Source: Alentia gelatinosa (taxonomy: Eukaryota > Annelida > Polychaeta > Phyllodocida > Polynoidae). From it: a stretch of DNA of 64,000 nt. The notes below the pieces were generated by a model. The model searched no databases. It had not been told where the DNA came from and worked only from the letters and a program-made list of their open reading frames with translations. Of the stretch, positions 33,640-46,259 are shown piece by piece. Position 1 is the first letter of the stretch. Every line of letters starts with the position of its first letter. The position numbers and the translations under genes were made by a program. The stretch lies in contig OX465579.1 of assembly GCA_950022655.1 (NCBI GenBank), positions 136,843,118-136,907,117 of the forward strand, read 5' to 3'.

Positions 33640-35750
33640 TCATTTCTTTATAGATACATCTTAGATCCTAAGGATCTTATATGACAAAGTTAATAAAACT
33701 CAGGTAGGGGCAAAAGACACAGCAAGATACATAAACAAATACTTCACTAGCATAGGCACTTCCGTGGCAGAGAATTTTTCTGAAGACTGGATTGATGACG
33801 ACGTAGAGGGTCATGCAGTCATGGATGAAATCCAGATCATCAGTGCTCTTGGACCTGTCAACCAAAATTCTAATAGACAACTTCTTTATTTGTTTAACCT
33901 AATACTTGACACAGGGTTATATCAAAAGAATTCCAAAGTAATCCCACTAAAAAAAACTTTATTGATGAAGTACAGAACTTAAGGCCAGTATTGTTGCTAC
34001 CCCTCCCTGGCAAGCTCTTCGAACATATATTGCATAAGAAATTAATAACACACTTAGAGACTAACAAACTACTTAGTGAACATCAGGGTGGATTCAGAAA
34101 AAAACACTCGACTATCCAAACAGCTGCTGATTTTACTGAAGAAATCTTAAAAAACATGAACCATAGAGAGATAACTATAACACATATGAATATCGATATG
34201 ACCAACGCTGGAGTGCCGGGAAGATAGGAAATAATGATTATTTCCTACGGCTGAACTCCAGGATAAATAAAAACCCTAAAAAAAGGCGTTTGACATGGTC
34301 AACCACATAATACTCTTTAAAATAAATGTCAAAAGTGGGATTCCCGATTCAAGTATTAAACCTAGCTCGAAATTACCTAGATGACCGAAAACAAATGAGG
34401 GTAGCAAATAACACCACATCCGAACCTCTACCCATACAAAATAATGTGCCCCAAGGTTCTATCCTGGGGTCACTATTTTTCTGATATATATCGACAGTCT
34501 AACAAAAACACCGAATGAATGCAGGATAAAGATGTATGCCGACGATGCGGTTGTTTATGTGTCTGATATCGATCCAGCAAGCGCAGTTGATAAAATACAT
34601 GCAGATTTAGCAAACGTTAGTACATGGTGTAAAAACAACAGAATAACCATTAATGCCAGTAAGACTAAAACTATGTACTTTGGTACTCCGCAAGCCCTTA
34701 AGAACACGCAAAACCTCACAAAACTAGATGAAAATAACATAGAGAGGGTAAATAGCTTCTCATATCCCGGCATTATACTCGACGAGGCACTCACATACAA
34801 ACAGCACATAATTAAAACTATTAGCAAGGTATCACACAAGTGATACGAGCTACTTAAGAAAATACTTGAACATGCGACAGATGCTCAATATCTATAAGGC
34901 AAAAATACTACCATTCACAGAATATGGGGATGTTCTAATTCATAACTCCCAATCAAATCTGTTAAATAAGCTACAGAAATGCCAAAACAGGGGCTTGAGG
35001 ATTGCAGAGCAGAACCCAGCACAAACAGATTAGGGCTACACCAAAAATGCAAATTGAACTTAATAAGTGATAGGCGGGAAGACCACCTCATTAACCTTGC
35101 CTATATAAGATCACAGAATGATACAAATCTTGTTGAACCTAGGAGTGCAACGAGGCAGTTTGAAGGATTGGTATTGAAGGAAGAGAACAATATAATAAGT
35201 AGCAAATATACGACATCCGTGGAATATAAAGCGGCAAACCTATGGAAGAATCTTTCACCTGATACACAGAAGTTAGACTCAAGAGAGCAAATAAAGAGTT
35301 TTTCTAAAAGACAACTAGAAAATAAACTAATGGTAGCGGAATTATAAGCACGATTAGTAACACCTGTTTAAATGAAATAAGATAAAGGATGTGTATATAT
35401 TTATGTTGACAATTTCTAGCTTTAGGAACTGTGATGTAGGGAGTAAAGGTAAACGACGAGTACTCATATATAACTGAAGTATTTAATATAAGAATGATTT
35501 ACTGTATTGTATAATTATAGATGGAAAACGTTGTATGTTCATAAACTTAACCAGGTTCTTTGTAAACAAAACTATGATGACCTGATTAATTATAAGACAA
35601 CTGTAATGAATTTCAATAATTACTGCCATTTTTGTAAGTCTACTAGTTAGACAACTGGCTACATGGAACTAAAGCTGGAATGAGTGGAAGATAGGACGGC
35701 TAGTACGACCTAACTCAATTTCCAGGATAGATAAAACCTTTAAAAAAAAA
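33640..35750 (+). mobile_element. jockey/CR1-like LINE, internally deleted and frameshifted
   Basis: Ordered RT-related segments: INKYFTSIGTSVAENFS (33730), LLPLPGKLFEHILHKKLITH (33990), FRKKHSTIQTAADFTEEI, AFDMVNHII (34288), VPQGSILGSLFF (34450), MYADDAVVYVSDID (34532, catalytic YADD intact), then the thumb and post-RT part to 35347. The 3' tail ends in 'aaaacctttaaaaaaaaa' near 35750. A block between the first and second segments is missing, and there are frameshifts near 34480 and 34850. No endonuclease is present. Confidence 0.85.
34204..34283 (+). mobile_element. nested 5'-truncated LINE tail inside the RT of a related LINE
   Basis: About 80 bases (GCTGGAGTGCCGGGAAGATA to CCCTAAAAAAA) interrupt the RT frame exactly between 'IDMT' and 'AFDMV' (motif A). 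They match the 3' end of the host element itself (35673-35748, GCTGGAATGAGTGGAAGATA to CCTTTAAAAAAAAA). A very short retrotransposed 3' end of the same family is the simplest reading. Confidence 0.8.
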
Positions 35751-36640
35751 GATGTCTTCATAAAACTAGTAAAGCAGATGATATTAACAAAGTTGGAATG
35801 TAGTGATATCATCCATTATGCCCTAAGCCGGAAGTATCTGGGTACATCTAATCAATGGCAGACTGCAGGTTCACATTCACAATTCTTCAGTATTCACCTC
35901 CGATGAAAAGGAAGGCCTTTCCCTCAGAGATGATGATTTCTACCATAAATTATGCATTTGAGGATGATTTCTACTATAACACACATATAGGAACCCCACC
36001 AGTTTGTCTATTGGAAATATGTACTCAGCTGTAGCTTAGGAAGGGTTATCTTCAGGTTTCTCTGTGAGATAGAATTTGTGCTCACCCAACCAATGAAGTA
36101 ATGCTAAGTAGTCATCAGGTGGAAATGGTCCGTTATGGGGTCAATGAATATGCACAAGGATAAATCCCCAAATGCACCACCTGCCAACTTTTGTACAGTG
36201 CCCATTTCGTGGGCAGGTTGAACTCATAAATCTGTTTCATCATATACATGGAGGAGGAAGATCTGTAGTACCACAATTAGGAAGATGTTGATTTTGGTAG
36301 TAATTCACCAGAGCAGACTAGACCAGACTAGATTTATGCTTGATCAAACGTTCAGCACTGCATATGATTGGCTGGTCCAAAATGATAATTACTACAGTGA
36401 AGTATGGTGAAGTATCAACAGCTCTTCAGTTATCTAGGAGATCAGGAGTTTTGTCTCATGTATTATTATATACCTGTGGTAGTATATCCTATACATACGG
36501 CCTGCTCCTACCCATGTCGTATATATATCCGTATGACACCTAGGTGACGTACGGGGTATGTATGTGGCGTACGGGGCATGTACGGTGGCGAAATCCAAAA
36601 ACTCACCCAGAAGCAAGGTTAAAAATTGGATATTTTGAGG
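35751..36640. other. no gene seen
   Basis: No recognised exon or repeat. Confidence 0.4.
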
Positions 36641-36644
36641 TATA

Positions 36645-36810
36645 TAATAATAGAGAAACAGGCTGACTGTCTCCGTACGGATAAAATACTTGGTAAAATC
36701 GTCGATCAGATGAACCTCTGCCTTCGGCATCGGTTCATCTGATCGCCGATTTTACCGCGTATTTAATCCGTACGGAGACAGTAAGCCTGTTTCTCTATAA
36801 TATCTCCCTC
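36645..36810. repeat. long foldback element, ~65-bp arms
   Basis: Left arm about 36651-36714 (GAAACAGGCTGACTGTCTCC..., GATCAGATGAACC) and right arm 36732-36797 (GGTTCATCTGATCGCCGATT...GCCTGTTTC), separated by a 17-base loop. Nearly the whole element pairs. Confidence 0.85.
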
Positions 36811-37734
36811 TAAATTAATGGTCTTTTACAGTAGCTTTGTCAAAGATGTTATAACTGTCATGTCATGCTATCGTACATCAGAAAGAAAAGAGGGGGGGGG
36901 GGTGTTCGGAAAGTGTGACATAATAATTTGGGGGGTGCTACGAAATGTGTGACAAAGTGTAACAGAGGGGTTGGGGGGTTGGGGGTCTTAAAAATGCCCT
37001 AAAAAAGTGTGTCATAATTTATGGAGGGCCCCCAATCATTGTAACAGGACCGAGAAAGGACAGGATATAGAAAAAGGCACATTATGAAAGGCCTGCCAAG
37101 ATGCTCATGTTACATTGGAGAAATAATGAACAGTCCAAACTTTCATAGCAGGGTTTTCAGTCAGCCAATGGTTATATAGTAGAGTATACCTATATAAACG
37201 AGGGAAACACTGGTTATTAGATAAAAGGTTGATTAAATAACACATTCTAACCAAATAGATGGAAAAATAAATACTAAATAGATATAAAACAAATACACAA
37301 ATGTATAAAATAAATAGATAAATCATACATTATTTACAGCATCCAACATAGTTCATAGAACAGTTTCACAGTCCCAAGAAGATATCGAGGGTGGACTGGA
37401 CTTTCTGTGATCTAGCAGCTCTATGCCTATTGACAGTACCGATGCAGTGCTGCGGTTTTGCATCCAAAGTACCTTCAAAGACTCCAGCCCGGCCTGGGCC
37501 TCCCACCACTAACCTGTAAGATGGCCTCTTATCTGCCACCTTTAGCAGGCGCAAAACTCAATGGTGCTAAAACTCACTAGCTGTGGCCCGTCCATGCCTG
37601 CTAGAGATGCAGAGATAAGCACAGAATCAACAAACCCGGGCCGCCGGTGCTTGCCCGAGAACGCTTTGTCTATTGGCTTGGTGTCGTTTGGTGTCGCATT
37701 GTTGTGATACCTGTCTGTCCAGTACACACAGACA

Positions 37735-38065
37735 CTATAAACAGGGTTTTCAGATTATCTAAAGTGTATTTGGTTAGATGTCCCTCCATACTGTTCCCTT
37801 CGGTGGGGTTTTGAAGCATTTCTGTACCGAAAAACTGTCCCCTAAAGAGGGGTGTCCCCTAAAGAGGGGTGTCCCCTAAAGTGGGGTGACCTCTTAAGCA
37901 GGGTTAAAATAAACTCTTAATAGGGGGAAAAATTTCCATTCCAAGCAAATTGTTCCCTTAAGAGGGGTGTCCCCTTAAGCAGGGTTCCCCTCAAGCGGGG
38001 TGCCACTTAAGCGGGGTGACCCCTTAAGCGGGATGTCCTGGAACCGAGGTTTTACTGTACCTGAT
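37735..38065. repeat. CCCTTAAGNGGGGTG minisatellite-like element
   Basis: About ten imperfect 16-18 bp units (TGTCCCCTAAAGAGGGG, TGACCCCTTAAGCGGG, TGCCACTTAAGCGGGG), each itself a near palindrome. The left edge shares AACAGGGTTTTCAGATTA with the dispersed repeats at 2.9 and 29.4 kb; the right edge reads GAGGTTTTACTGTAC. Resembles ends of non-autonomous DNA transposons common in invertebrates; family not assigned. Confidence 0.7.
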
Positions 38066-38614
38066 TGGTCTTCTGGTGCTTGATATATTTGACTCCGAGA
38101 CTCAGGCAGTTAAAGAAATGGCAAGTTGACTGGGTGTAATGATGAACATACTATTTGTTCCTAGTGTTACTAATAGCACTAGATAGTGCATACAGTGGTG
38201 CTTTATAAAGTTACCATGCTTCAGATTACTGAAAATCAAAAAGCTACTGTAGCATCCCTGAAAAACAATATATCAAAACAGTCAGTTTAGGCTTGAAACG
38301 TTAAGTGTGTGAAAACTATATATGCTGTGGTGGTCGCTGGCTTAGGCCACGTGGAGGAGTCTAGATCCTCAGAAACTTTCCTCCCCAGCGATATCCCACC
38401 CTACGCACTATTACATAGGTCTTTTCGGTCTTTTTTTTTTGTAAGTGATGAGCAAACCTAATCACACAAAACAAGACTCCACACATTTGATAAACAACGG
38501 GTTGTTTATTCCTACTTCCCGGAGTGATCCTGTTTAGATCACCACAAAGTACAGTGCCTTGACACTGTGTGCCAAGTAATGCTGGGGAGGCTAATCCAAA
38601 AACCGGAGTCCTGC

Positions 38615-38666
38615 CAGGAGCTGTTTCAAAACGTGGGTTAAGTCTATGGTTTTGAAACAGCTCCTG
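38615..38666. repeat. perfect 18-bp inverted repeat
   Basis: CAGGAGCTGTTTCAAAAC (38615-38632) and its exact complement (38649-38666), loop 16 bases. Flanking ORFs (38361-38672, 38690-39004) show no recognisable domain. Confidence 0.85.
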
Positions 38667-39024
38667 ACTCATCTTACCACCAAGAGGGTTTGGAAAACCC
38701 TACCAAACGAGGATCCAAGAATTCACTCTTCTCAGAGAGACTGCACAAGGAATGCCTGTCGACCCACTGCGAACCCGGCCTACATATGCAGTGTAACGGC
38801 AGCCACCGGATCTTCAATGAAGTGTCCTGTGCGCAGATCTGCCTTGGGTTTCCTTACTCTCAAAAGGGGGGACAAGGGTCTCGACAGAAGAGGCTGAAGA
38901 AACGTTGTTGGAAATGTTTGTCGTCTTCTTTATTTCCATTATTCTCCAGTACTCTCCGTGAAAACTATAAATCAAACCATATTACATATCGTAGGAACGG
39001 TTAACAGTAGCTGTCATTTACATT

Positions 39025-39185
39025 TATAGCAAAAGTGACAGTAAACTATAATACTTCTAAATTAGACTCATACTGATAGTGACAAAGTGCATTACTCATA
39101 TAGAGGAACAGTTAACCCATAGTGGCAGACTACAGTACTCAGTCAAAATTACAGTAAACTCATAGTGACAAACTATGATACCTGA
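39025..39185. repeat. degenerate tandem repeat, GTGACARANTAYNRTAC units
   Basis: Four or so diverged units of 35-60 bases: AGTGACAGTAAACTATAATA, ATAGTGACAAAGTGCATTAC, ATAGTGGCAGACTACAGTAC, ATAGTGACAAACTATGATAC. Confidence 0.5.
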
Positions 39186-39719
39186 AATCACTGTAATATC
39201 TCAATAAAACTCTGAACTGACATGAAGAGGGGCTGTGGCCACAGTTACAGCAAAGACAAAGAGAGTTCCAATACAACTTTCTACATGATTCAACCACTAT
39301 AGTACTTGGCTTCATAATCTACATATAAACATGCATCAACTTATGTAAAAGTTACATCAAACATGTTCCTTGGATCTATATTGACATATATATCTAGTTA
39401 ACATACCTCCTTGGTCCCTTATTACTTGATTATTTCATCTTTTGCTGGAGAGGAACAGGAGCTACTCTCTCCTTTGTGTGGTTTTGGCTCCATGTGCTCA
39501 GAGGGAGCTACAGTATTTGGAAGGCACTTCCTGTATAAACAAAGTTGTAATCCTATCCCCTTTCCTTTATCAAACATTTGCAAAGGTACTAAATCAAAAG
39601 ACAGGATTGATATCATCTTAGTTAGATACATATATAACTATAGCATGACATTATTCTTGAAGAAAGCATGTCTTAACTCTAAAGGTATAATCAAAATAAC
39701 AATCACTCCCTAGTGTCTG

Positions 39720-39781
39720 ACACTAGATGGCAGCAGAAGTACTGTTGGTTAGTTCCCACAGGAAACACAAGGTGGCAGCAG
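39720..39781 (+). promoter_or_regulatory. two CTCF-like motifs in tandem
   Basis: ACACTAGATGGCAGC (39720-39734) and CACAAGGTGGCAGCAG (39766-39781) both fit the animal CTCF core (CCANNAGRKGGCRS) apart from the first base, same strand, about 46 bases apart. Binding is untested inference. Confidence 0.3.
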
Positions 39782-39789
39782 TCCCTATG

Positions 39790-42700
39790 GACTGTCTGTC
39801 TTAACATGCAGGATTATATAATCCCAGGTCCCGCCGCAGCACACTCGTGCGCGGCGTTACCTGGAACCACTACACAGCGGGGCCTGGCTTCTCGCGCCCT
39901 CTTTCGTAGAGCAAAAGACCCACCGCTAGAACAACCCGACCCCTATATATATGCCATATACGAAAAGTATCCATTCCAAAACGGCTAAGACTCTATTCAG
40001 GTATATCACAATAAGTGGTGATATTATCATAATAATACAAATTCCCTGTATGGTCCACCGTGGCGGAACACTAGATGGAGAAAGAAAATTTCGTCCTTTG
40101 TTAAGGACTGTTGCTCCACTGTTCTGATTGTATGTACAACCGGGTTTTATAGTGCTTAAATATGCAACCAATAACATGCCGAGGTGTTTGATTAAAATTG
40201 TAGGAAGGTTAAGCGCTAAAATATACTGTGACCGGCCATTTGAGTCCCTACTAATCGGTTCCTTCTGAATTTGAAGCCATAGGCCACATGTTGTGTGATG
40301 TATGTCTTACACGTATAGAGTTCTTATTCAAACATTTCGGTATGGTGTGAAATTATCTCTTAGCAATCAAGGTTAAGGAGAGGTTCTAGAGACATTCAAC
40401 ATGCTATCCCTTTGCTATATGTACAGGTACCAGCTCTGTGACATTGGTAAGGGTGCATGCAGAGAACCAGTGTCTTGGTGGAATGCCCAGCCGACCATCA
40501 ACAGTCGTCACAGACCGATATACATGTACATAACTGACTGGTCGACGGGTGCTTGGCACGTTTGGACCCCACAAAAGATATTGCAGAAATGACTACTTTA
40601 TTGGTTGCCAAGTGTGTTACAGCAGATGACAAACAGACTGGATAAAACCTAAATCTTTTAATTTATTTTTTTTATTAGATTTATATTCTGGAGGATCTCT
40701 ACTAGGGTGCAAGGCTAATTATCTGTGATGTAAAATCAGACATAGTGTGTGGGATAACCTTCTTCAGTGGAAAGCACCTTATGTGTTGTAAGATTTTGTT
40801 TGTCAACATGGCACATGTGCTCATTCGAAGGGGCAATCTAATTTATACTGTGGATTTACATTGTACAGTGGTTTAAACGCATATCTTACAATACAGTGGC
40901 GCCACCTGGGGAATTTTAGATATTGCCAATTTTCAGTCAAAACTGATTCCTTGGGATTCATTCTACTTCCAAATGAGTAAGTATAATATTTTGTCAAGTT
41001 TATTCAATCCTAATAGATAAATCAAGTAAATTTACATTTGACTGAATTATATAGGAAATGACCTGATTATCAAAAGCGGGCTTAAATTTGATGAACAAGG
41101 TGGTAAACAATAAGGTGATAAACAACAACTGCAAAAAGGGGGCCCCTATCTTGAAAAATTATTAAGAATATTAACCAGAATATCATCTTTTGAAACTCGT
41201 TATCACTAAACTTAAGAATAACATAACTGCTCGTGTGAATGCATAGCACATTGATGCACGCTGCAATATATTACCAATTATCTGTATATATACTGCGATC
41301 ATATATACTTATGTAAAGATTCTGTAAGATACATGCACATTGATTGATTATATTGTATAAATTGTAAATGACAGGAAGACAACATAGTCTTCAAACTAGA
41401 TAACTCGAAACATAAGCGAAAATGAAGGTTACAGGATCCCCTAGTAGTTGAAAGCATTGTAAATATTATAAAATTGTTGTTATGTTTGTTATCAGTGGAC
41501 ATTGCATTGGATGAGCGATGTAAATAGAAAAGCAATGAAGACATCATAAAAATAGAGGCTCAATTACGTATATTATACCAAGATTGCAAATCAAATCGTC
41601 CATTTGTATACGATGTTATTATGTCAAGTACTGCTCGAGGAACGGAAAATATATACCCATTTATAATTTAGTCAGTTTTTTCAGCCGTAGGAAAATTATT
41701 TCAGTTCATAAAACTGTGATGAAACTTGTGTGTCCTAATTTCTTTCATGGGAGTTCTTATTGCATTCGATCTCGGTATGAACCAAGAACTCTATAAACTC
41801 TAAAACATTCGACCATTGATTAAGCAGCATTGACCAGGGAATAACTCAGTCATCATGTGATTGGCACATGGTTGATCATGTGATTGAAATACATGCGATA
41901 TCCATGCCAGTCTAAATGGTCATATGCTAGCGACCATGCTGTGTACTTACAAACTATAGACATGTGTTTTCTTTTTTTACAGGTACAACTCGCTAATGTA
42001 TACAATGTGCCTGATTGCATGCACATGACAGACCGCTCTACAACCTGACACACAATAAGTGTATTGAGCAACCACAGTATAATGATCATAGGGTAATGCC
42101 TTGCTCTACAAAAGCATTTAACCAACCGTAAACACCCAATCGTATCATATTAAAACTCCTTGTGAAAAAAAGGCTTATGTCTGGATGTAACCGTATCTAT
42201 ACCAGGCATACCTTCGCTGGCAACGCCAAACCTCGAAACGACTTCAAAGGGTTTAGTCGTTTTCTTGACACCGTTCTAAAGGGTAATATAATCTTTGATG
42301 AATCATTCAAGAGGAATTTACAGATCACAGATTGGATATTTGAAAGCCCCAGTCCTTCTCCTTTCAGATCATAACCTATCCGTCAAGGTATTCCACTCAA
42401 GAAAATACCTGCATAGCGGTAGCACTTTGCCATCCCAACAGACTCTACCAAACAACGTTAAAATGTCGTGCACGTTATACGGAGCATCAGATAGAAAGAA
42501 ACATTAGGCGAAAGGTTTTGGTTAAGCGCTAATTCCATCGGGACACACGATCTAGGCCGATTTGTTGACTCCCTATGTCGGGATGAATTGTATGAGCATG
42601 GTTGGGTCGCTGCTGTAGTCGGACTTTTCATTATGTCCATTATCCACCCTCCTCATTTAATCACCCATGCCAAACTGGTGGCGGGTGTTATAAATATATA

Positions 42701-43330
42701 TTATATAAGAATACCTTTTGTATATCACAATTTACATAAATATATCATAGTTGCATATATGATACCCTAACCCTGGGTGGCTAAGCACAGCGCAAAACGA
42801 ATCTAAAGGTAAACCAGAAATACCATAAAAATGGAAGACCATCCTCTCGGTGAATTTTGTTATGATAAAAAACATAGAAATAGATGAAAGAGCCCCATAT
42901 GAACGACAACAGGAGCCCCAGACGCAAGGGTAATGGTCTTTAAAAGATTTATTACAAACCAGCAAGATGCAGCCAGACGCTGCAAGATACAGCCCAACCG
43001 TGCCAGGTAAAAGAAATCGTGCCAGTGGAATCAACACTGTACGACTGCCCACCCTGTTCTCATGCTATGAGATCGGACACAAAAAGCTCCTCTCCATTGA
43101 GCGCCTACACTGTATCCATCATGACACACCCGCTCTCACCCACCCACATGCATACAGACCCATGAATTAAAAAAAATAATTCTCGAGAAGGATATCTATT
43201 GGGCAAAGGTATTGCCTCTAAATCCCCGCTCCAGTATCAGATTAATTACGCGCCGGCAAAACACATTTAGGTGTCCTAGTCTGTGAAGGTATGTTGGACC
43301 GATTATGGCCAACCCGGAGCCGGACGTGCC
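39790..43330. other. long stretch with no supported gene
   Basis: Many ORFs of 60-100 codons but none with a domain, coding-like composition or paired splice sites. One further CTCF-like match (minus strand, 40894-40911, palindromic core GGTGGCGCCAC). Confidence 0.4.
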
Positions 43331-43336
43331 TAAGAG

Positions 43337-43392
43337 GTCGGGGTGAGGGGTGGGGGTAGGGGTGGGGGCAGTATGTGGGGAGGGAGGGGGTT
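43337..43392 (+). other. G-rich run, potential G-quadruplex
   Basis: Eight or more runs of three to five G within 55 bases (GGGGTGAGGGGTGGGGGTAG and on). Structure-forming potential is a prediction from sequence. Confidence 0.5.
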
Positions 43393-43399
43393 GTGCGGT

Positions 43400-44640
43400 T
43401 CTGCCTGATGGCACCATGTGGCGCGCATTGTTACCTGCCGGATTGGATTTAGTGCCTCCTATGGTTCCCCGCCTTCCCTCCCCGGCCCCTGTGGGGCATG
43501 CGATGTGAGGGTCAGGGTTATGTTGACATTTTTTCTGTAATACTAGTGAAGCATTCTAAGATATCGTTAGGCCTACTTACACGAAGAAAACAATATCTGA
43601 CTTATATTGACAAGACGATGGTGTCATCTCAGTATGTACATTGTGATGGTTGCATAGAATAATCAGTAGAGGTAATTTAATGCCAAATAGCCATGGCTTA
43701 AGGATTTCATATAATGTGTAGATTTCTTCTATTTCATAGGACTGCTGTAATGGTACTTCCATTGGAAGAATATATACAGGTAGATTGTTGTGATTTAGTA
43801 TAGATGTTAACTAAACCATACTATATTCTAAAACTGTATATTCTACGGTATTTTATTACTAGAACTCTTTCCCATGTAAACACCTGTCTAGTTCTTCGTT
43901 GGATATTAAAGTAGAGTTGTAGTGCGACATATTTGTGTGGGATAATGTTGACCATCATCAGGTCCAACAGAACCATGTACTGCGGAAAGTAGGCTATTCT
44001 GGACAAAACAGGGAGAATATGGGATACATAGACAGACAGAAACGGTGTGATCCACATGCAACGATTCTTCAAATAAAAATCTTCTTTTAACATCCCAGGT
44101 ACATGAAGTCGCTCTACTTCACAATCACTACTTCCAGCAGGAATATTAAACAGCAATGACCTCATTCCCGGAAGATAGTTATGGCCAGGCCTTGACTGTA
44201 GCCGTGCTCTGTTTCTCCGTTGTGTTCATGGGTCACCTAAATTCAGCAAACTACCGAGGATAATAACATCTCGACTATAATAATGCAGGCATCATTTTCA
44301 AATTATATATTATTTTCTAATCTATTTTCTTCAGTTTGGAATATAATTCTGGATGTGCTTTGTGCCGTATCGTAATTACCGTATCATAATTGACACAAGA
44401 ATATGTGACATGGAACTACCACGAAAACGTATCTAGTTGAAAAAAGTAAGAACCAACGGCCCACTTGGAATTCTTTAAGGTGCCTGTCATGCCTTTTCCC
44501 GAGGCAACATTGCAAGAGCGTGACATGATGATGATAAAACCATGTCTCATTCAGTCGATCACTGAGCTCTTGTAATTCTATTTTCAATTCCAAATTATTC
44601 ATCCTACACCAAAATAGTTTCAATATGATATCACGAAACC
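43400..44640. other. no gene seen
   Basis: No exon, RNA gene or repeat is recognised. Confidence 0.4.
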
Positions 44641-44646
44641 TCTCTC

Positions 44647-44999
44647 GTGGTCTTTCGTCCCGTTAATAAGGCCGATACCATAGGCAATAAGGGAGAAATT
44701 GATGAGTGTTTGGTCTGTGTCCTTGTTCGCCATTAAGTTTGGATTGCGCAGTAATATGAACGAGGTGATAGCCGAGTGAATACTCGGAAGCACTCCAAAC
44801 GAGATGGTGAACAGGGACCCAGACCAAACACGAACATGTTTCTGATTTTATTTTAGCCTTGGAATATTTACCTGTTTATCACCCGTTGAGTATGAGTTAC
44901 CAAACTCGCAAGACCGTTGAGAACGACTTGCTAGTGTTAAGCATATGGACGTTTATACCAGGCTAAGGTAAAGAACCGTATTCACGGGACGAAAGACCG
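44647..44999. repeat. nested foldback element
   Basis: Outer arms GTGGTCTTTCGTCCCGT (44648-44664) and ACGGGACGAAAGACCG (44984-44999). Inside, a second pair of arms, GTTTGGTCTGTGTCCTTGTT (44710) and AACAGGGACCCAGACCAAAC (about 44803-44822). The part from 44840 (TTTCTGATTTTATTTTAG to TAGTGTTAAGCATATGG) matches 32085-32640, so the elements are related. Confidence 0.7.
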
Positions 45000-45239
45000 A
45001 GAATGGCATCGTTCTAGGCTCAGTTACTACGTTTCTCTCTTGTCACCCCTCCTCGGGACCCATTTTCTTCTCGCCTCTACTTCGGTCTCCTCGTGTCACT
45101 CGGCGTCAGGATCTCTTCCACTCACTAGACAAATATGACAGAACTTATCAAGTTTGCCTCCATTTTCTTCCATCCCCTTTTAGAACTATTTACAATGGTT
45201 CAAAATGACTTACACGTAGGTTGTCAAATAAACCTTGTC

Positions 45240-45455
45240 ATTTTCCCTCCAGTCACGCGTCGCTTTAGTCATTTATTATCGAATCGAGGAGCGCCACCAT
45301 TTTTGTTTGTTTTTGGCTTTATGCAGATCTCGTGATAGCGACATTATCTTTCATTAGTGAGATAGTATTTTTGTCACAGTGGGCTCGAACATTATTCATA
45401 CGCCGTGGCTAGGAGTGGATAATATTCCATTGAAATTCACGCACAGGTAAATGGT
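45240..45455 (-). repeat. dispersed ~100-160 bp repeat, diverged copy
   Basis: On the minus strand AATAATGTTCGAGCCCACTG and ACTCCTAG align with the copies at 49195-49290 and (in reverse) 57600-57700. It directly precedes the GC-rich island. Confidence 0.45.
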
Positions 45456-45534
45456 AAATATGATATTTGGGCTTTTTGAAAAGTTGTTTTACAATCGATC
45501 ACATTTAAAAAAAGGAATGTGTAAGAGAGTGTGG

Positions 45535-45930
45535 TGACCCCGTCTAGAGCCCCGCCACTCACAGTGCGCCCGCGAGTTTCACACAAACCCGAACACGGTC
45601 CGCGCGGGACTCTGGCGTCCGATCTGATAGGGACCGACGGCAGGCGGCGTCCGGTGCTGGCCACCTCCCCTGCCCACCTGCCTCCGGCCAGCCTAGCCGC
45701 CCGATTCTTACTCACCACACACCTTGCAGTTACCGTGCTGGGTGTGCGCTGGACGGCCCGCCCCCCGCCCGCCCTCCATCTCCCACCCCGGGCCGCTCAC
45801 CGCCCGGCACCGCAGACGGGCACGCGGGCGTGTTTCTAGACGGGCTCCTGGTGGCTCAGCTGGCCGTGACACCTGTCCTCCCGGGTCTCCTGCTCCAGGC
45901 GGGCACGGACGGAGGCTGGAGGAGCACGGA
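45535..45930. promoter_or_regulatory. GC-rich, CpG-rich island, probable promoter
   Basis: About 400 bases of strikingly GC-rich DNA with many CpGs in an AT-rich window. ORFs across it (102 and 93 codons, opposite strands) look like by-products of composition. A minus-strand donor-like GTGTG/GTGAGTAAG is at about 45708-45716 and plus-strand sequence leads to a strong donor at 46251. The island may thus serve transcripts in one or both directions. Confidence 0.5.
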
Positions 45931-45959
45931 GACTCATACTCAATGACAGTGTGTACTTA

Positions 45960-46250
45960 AACCGGCACCACGAGGACGGTTAGACTTAAAGGTGCACTTG
46001 ACAGGTACATCACCCGGAGGCAGTCTGTCTTTAAAGGTGTTAAACCATTCACAACCGCGACCACCGCTACTACCACCACGGCCGGGCGTACACATACACA
46101 GCAGCCTGTAGGTGGCACAGTCGGGAGGGCACCAGGAGGAGTCCAGGAGGAGAGTTAACAGGTGACTCTACATACCTGTAGAGAGCAGGATTCACGGTGT
46201 TGACCACAAGACAGGTGGATTACCTTAGCCTGACACCCTGGAGAAGGTTG
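45960..46250 (+). promoter_or_regulatory. candidate non-coding first exon
   Basis: Downstream of the CpG-rich island, ending GAGAAGGTTG before donor GTGAGT (46251-46256). No long ORF starts in it. A coding exon at 56845-56895 (+) could be the next exon; that link is speculative. Confidence 0.35.
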
Positions 46251-46259
46251 GTGAGTGCC

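Noticed and set aside
38361..39004. Overlapping ORFs around the 38.6 kb palindrome
   Set aside because: No recognisable domain; position over an inverted repeat suggests repeat-derived sequence.
45437..45839. ORFs on both strands across the GC-rich island
   Set aside because: Explained by low stop-codon frequency in GC-rich DNA; Pro/Arg-rich with no domain.
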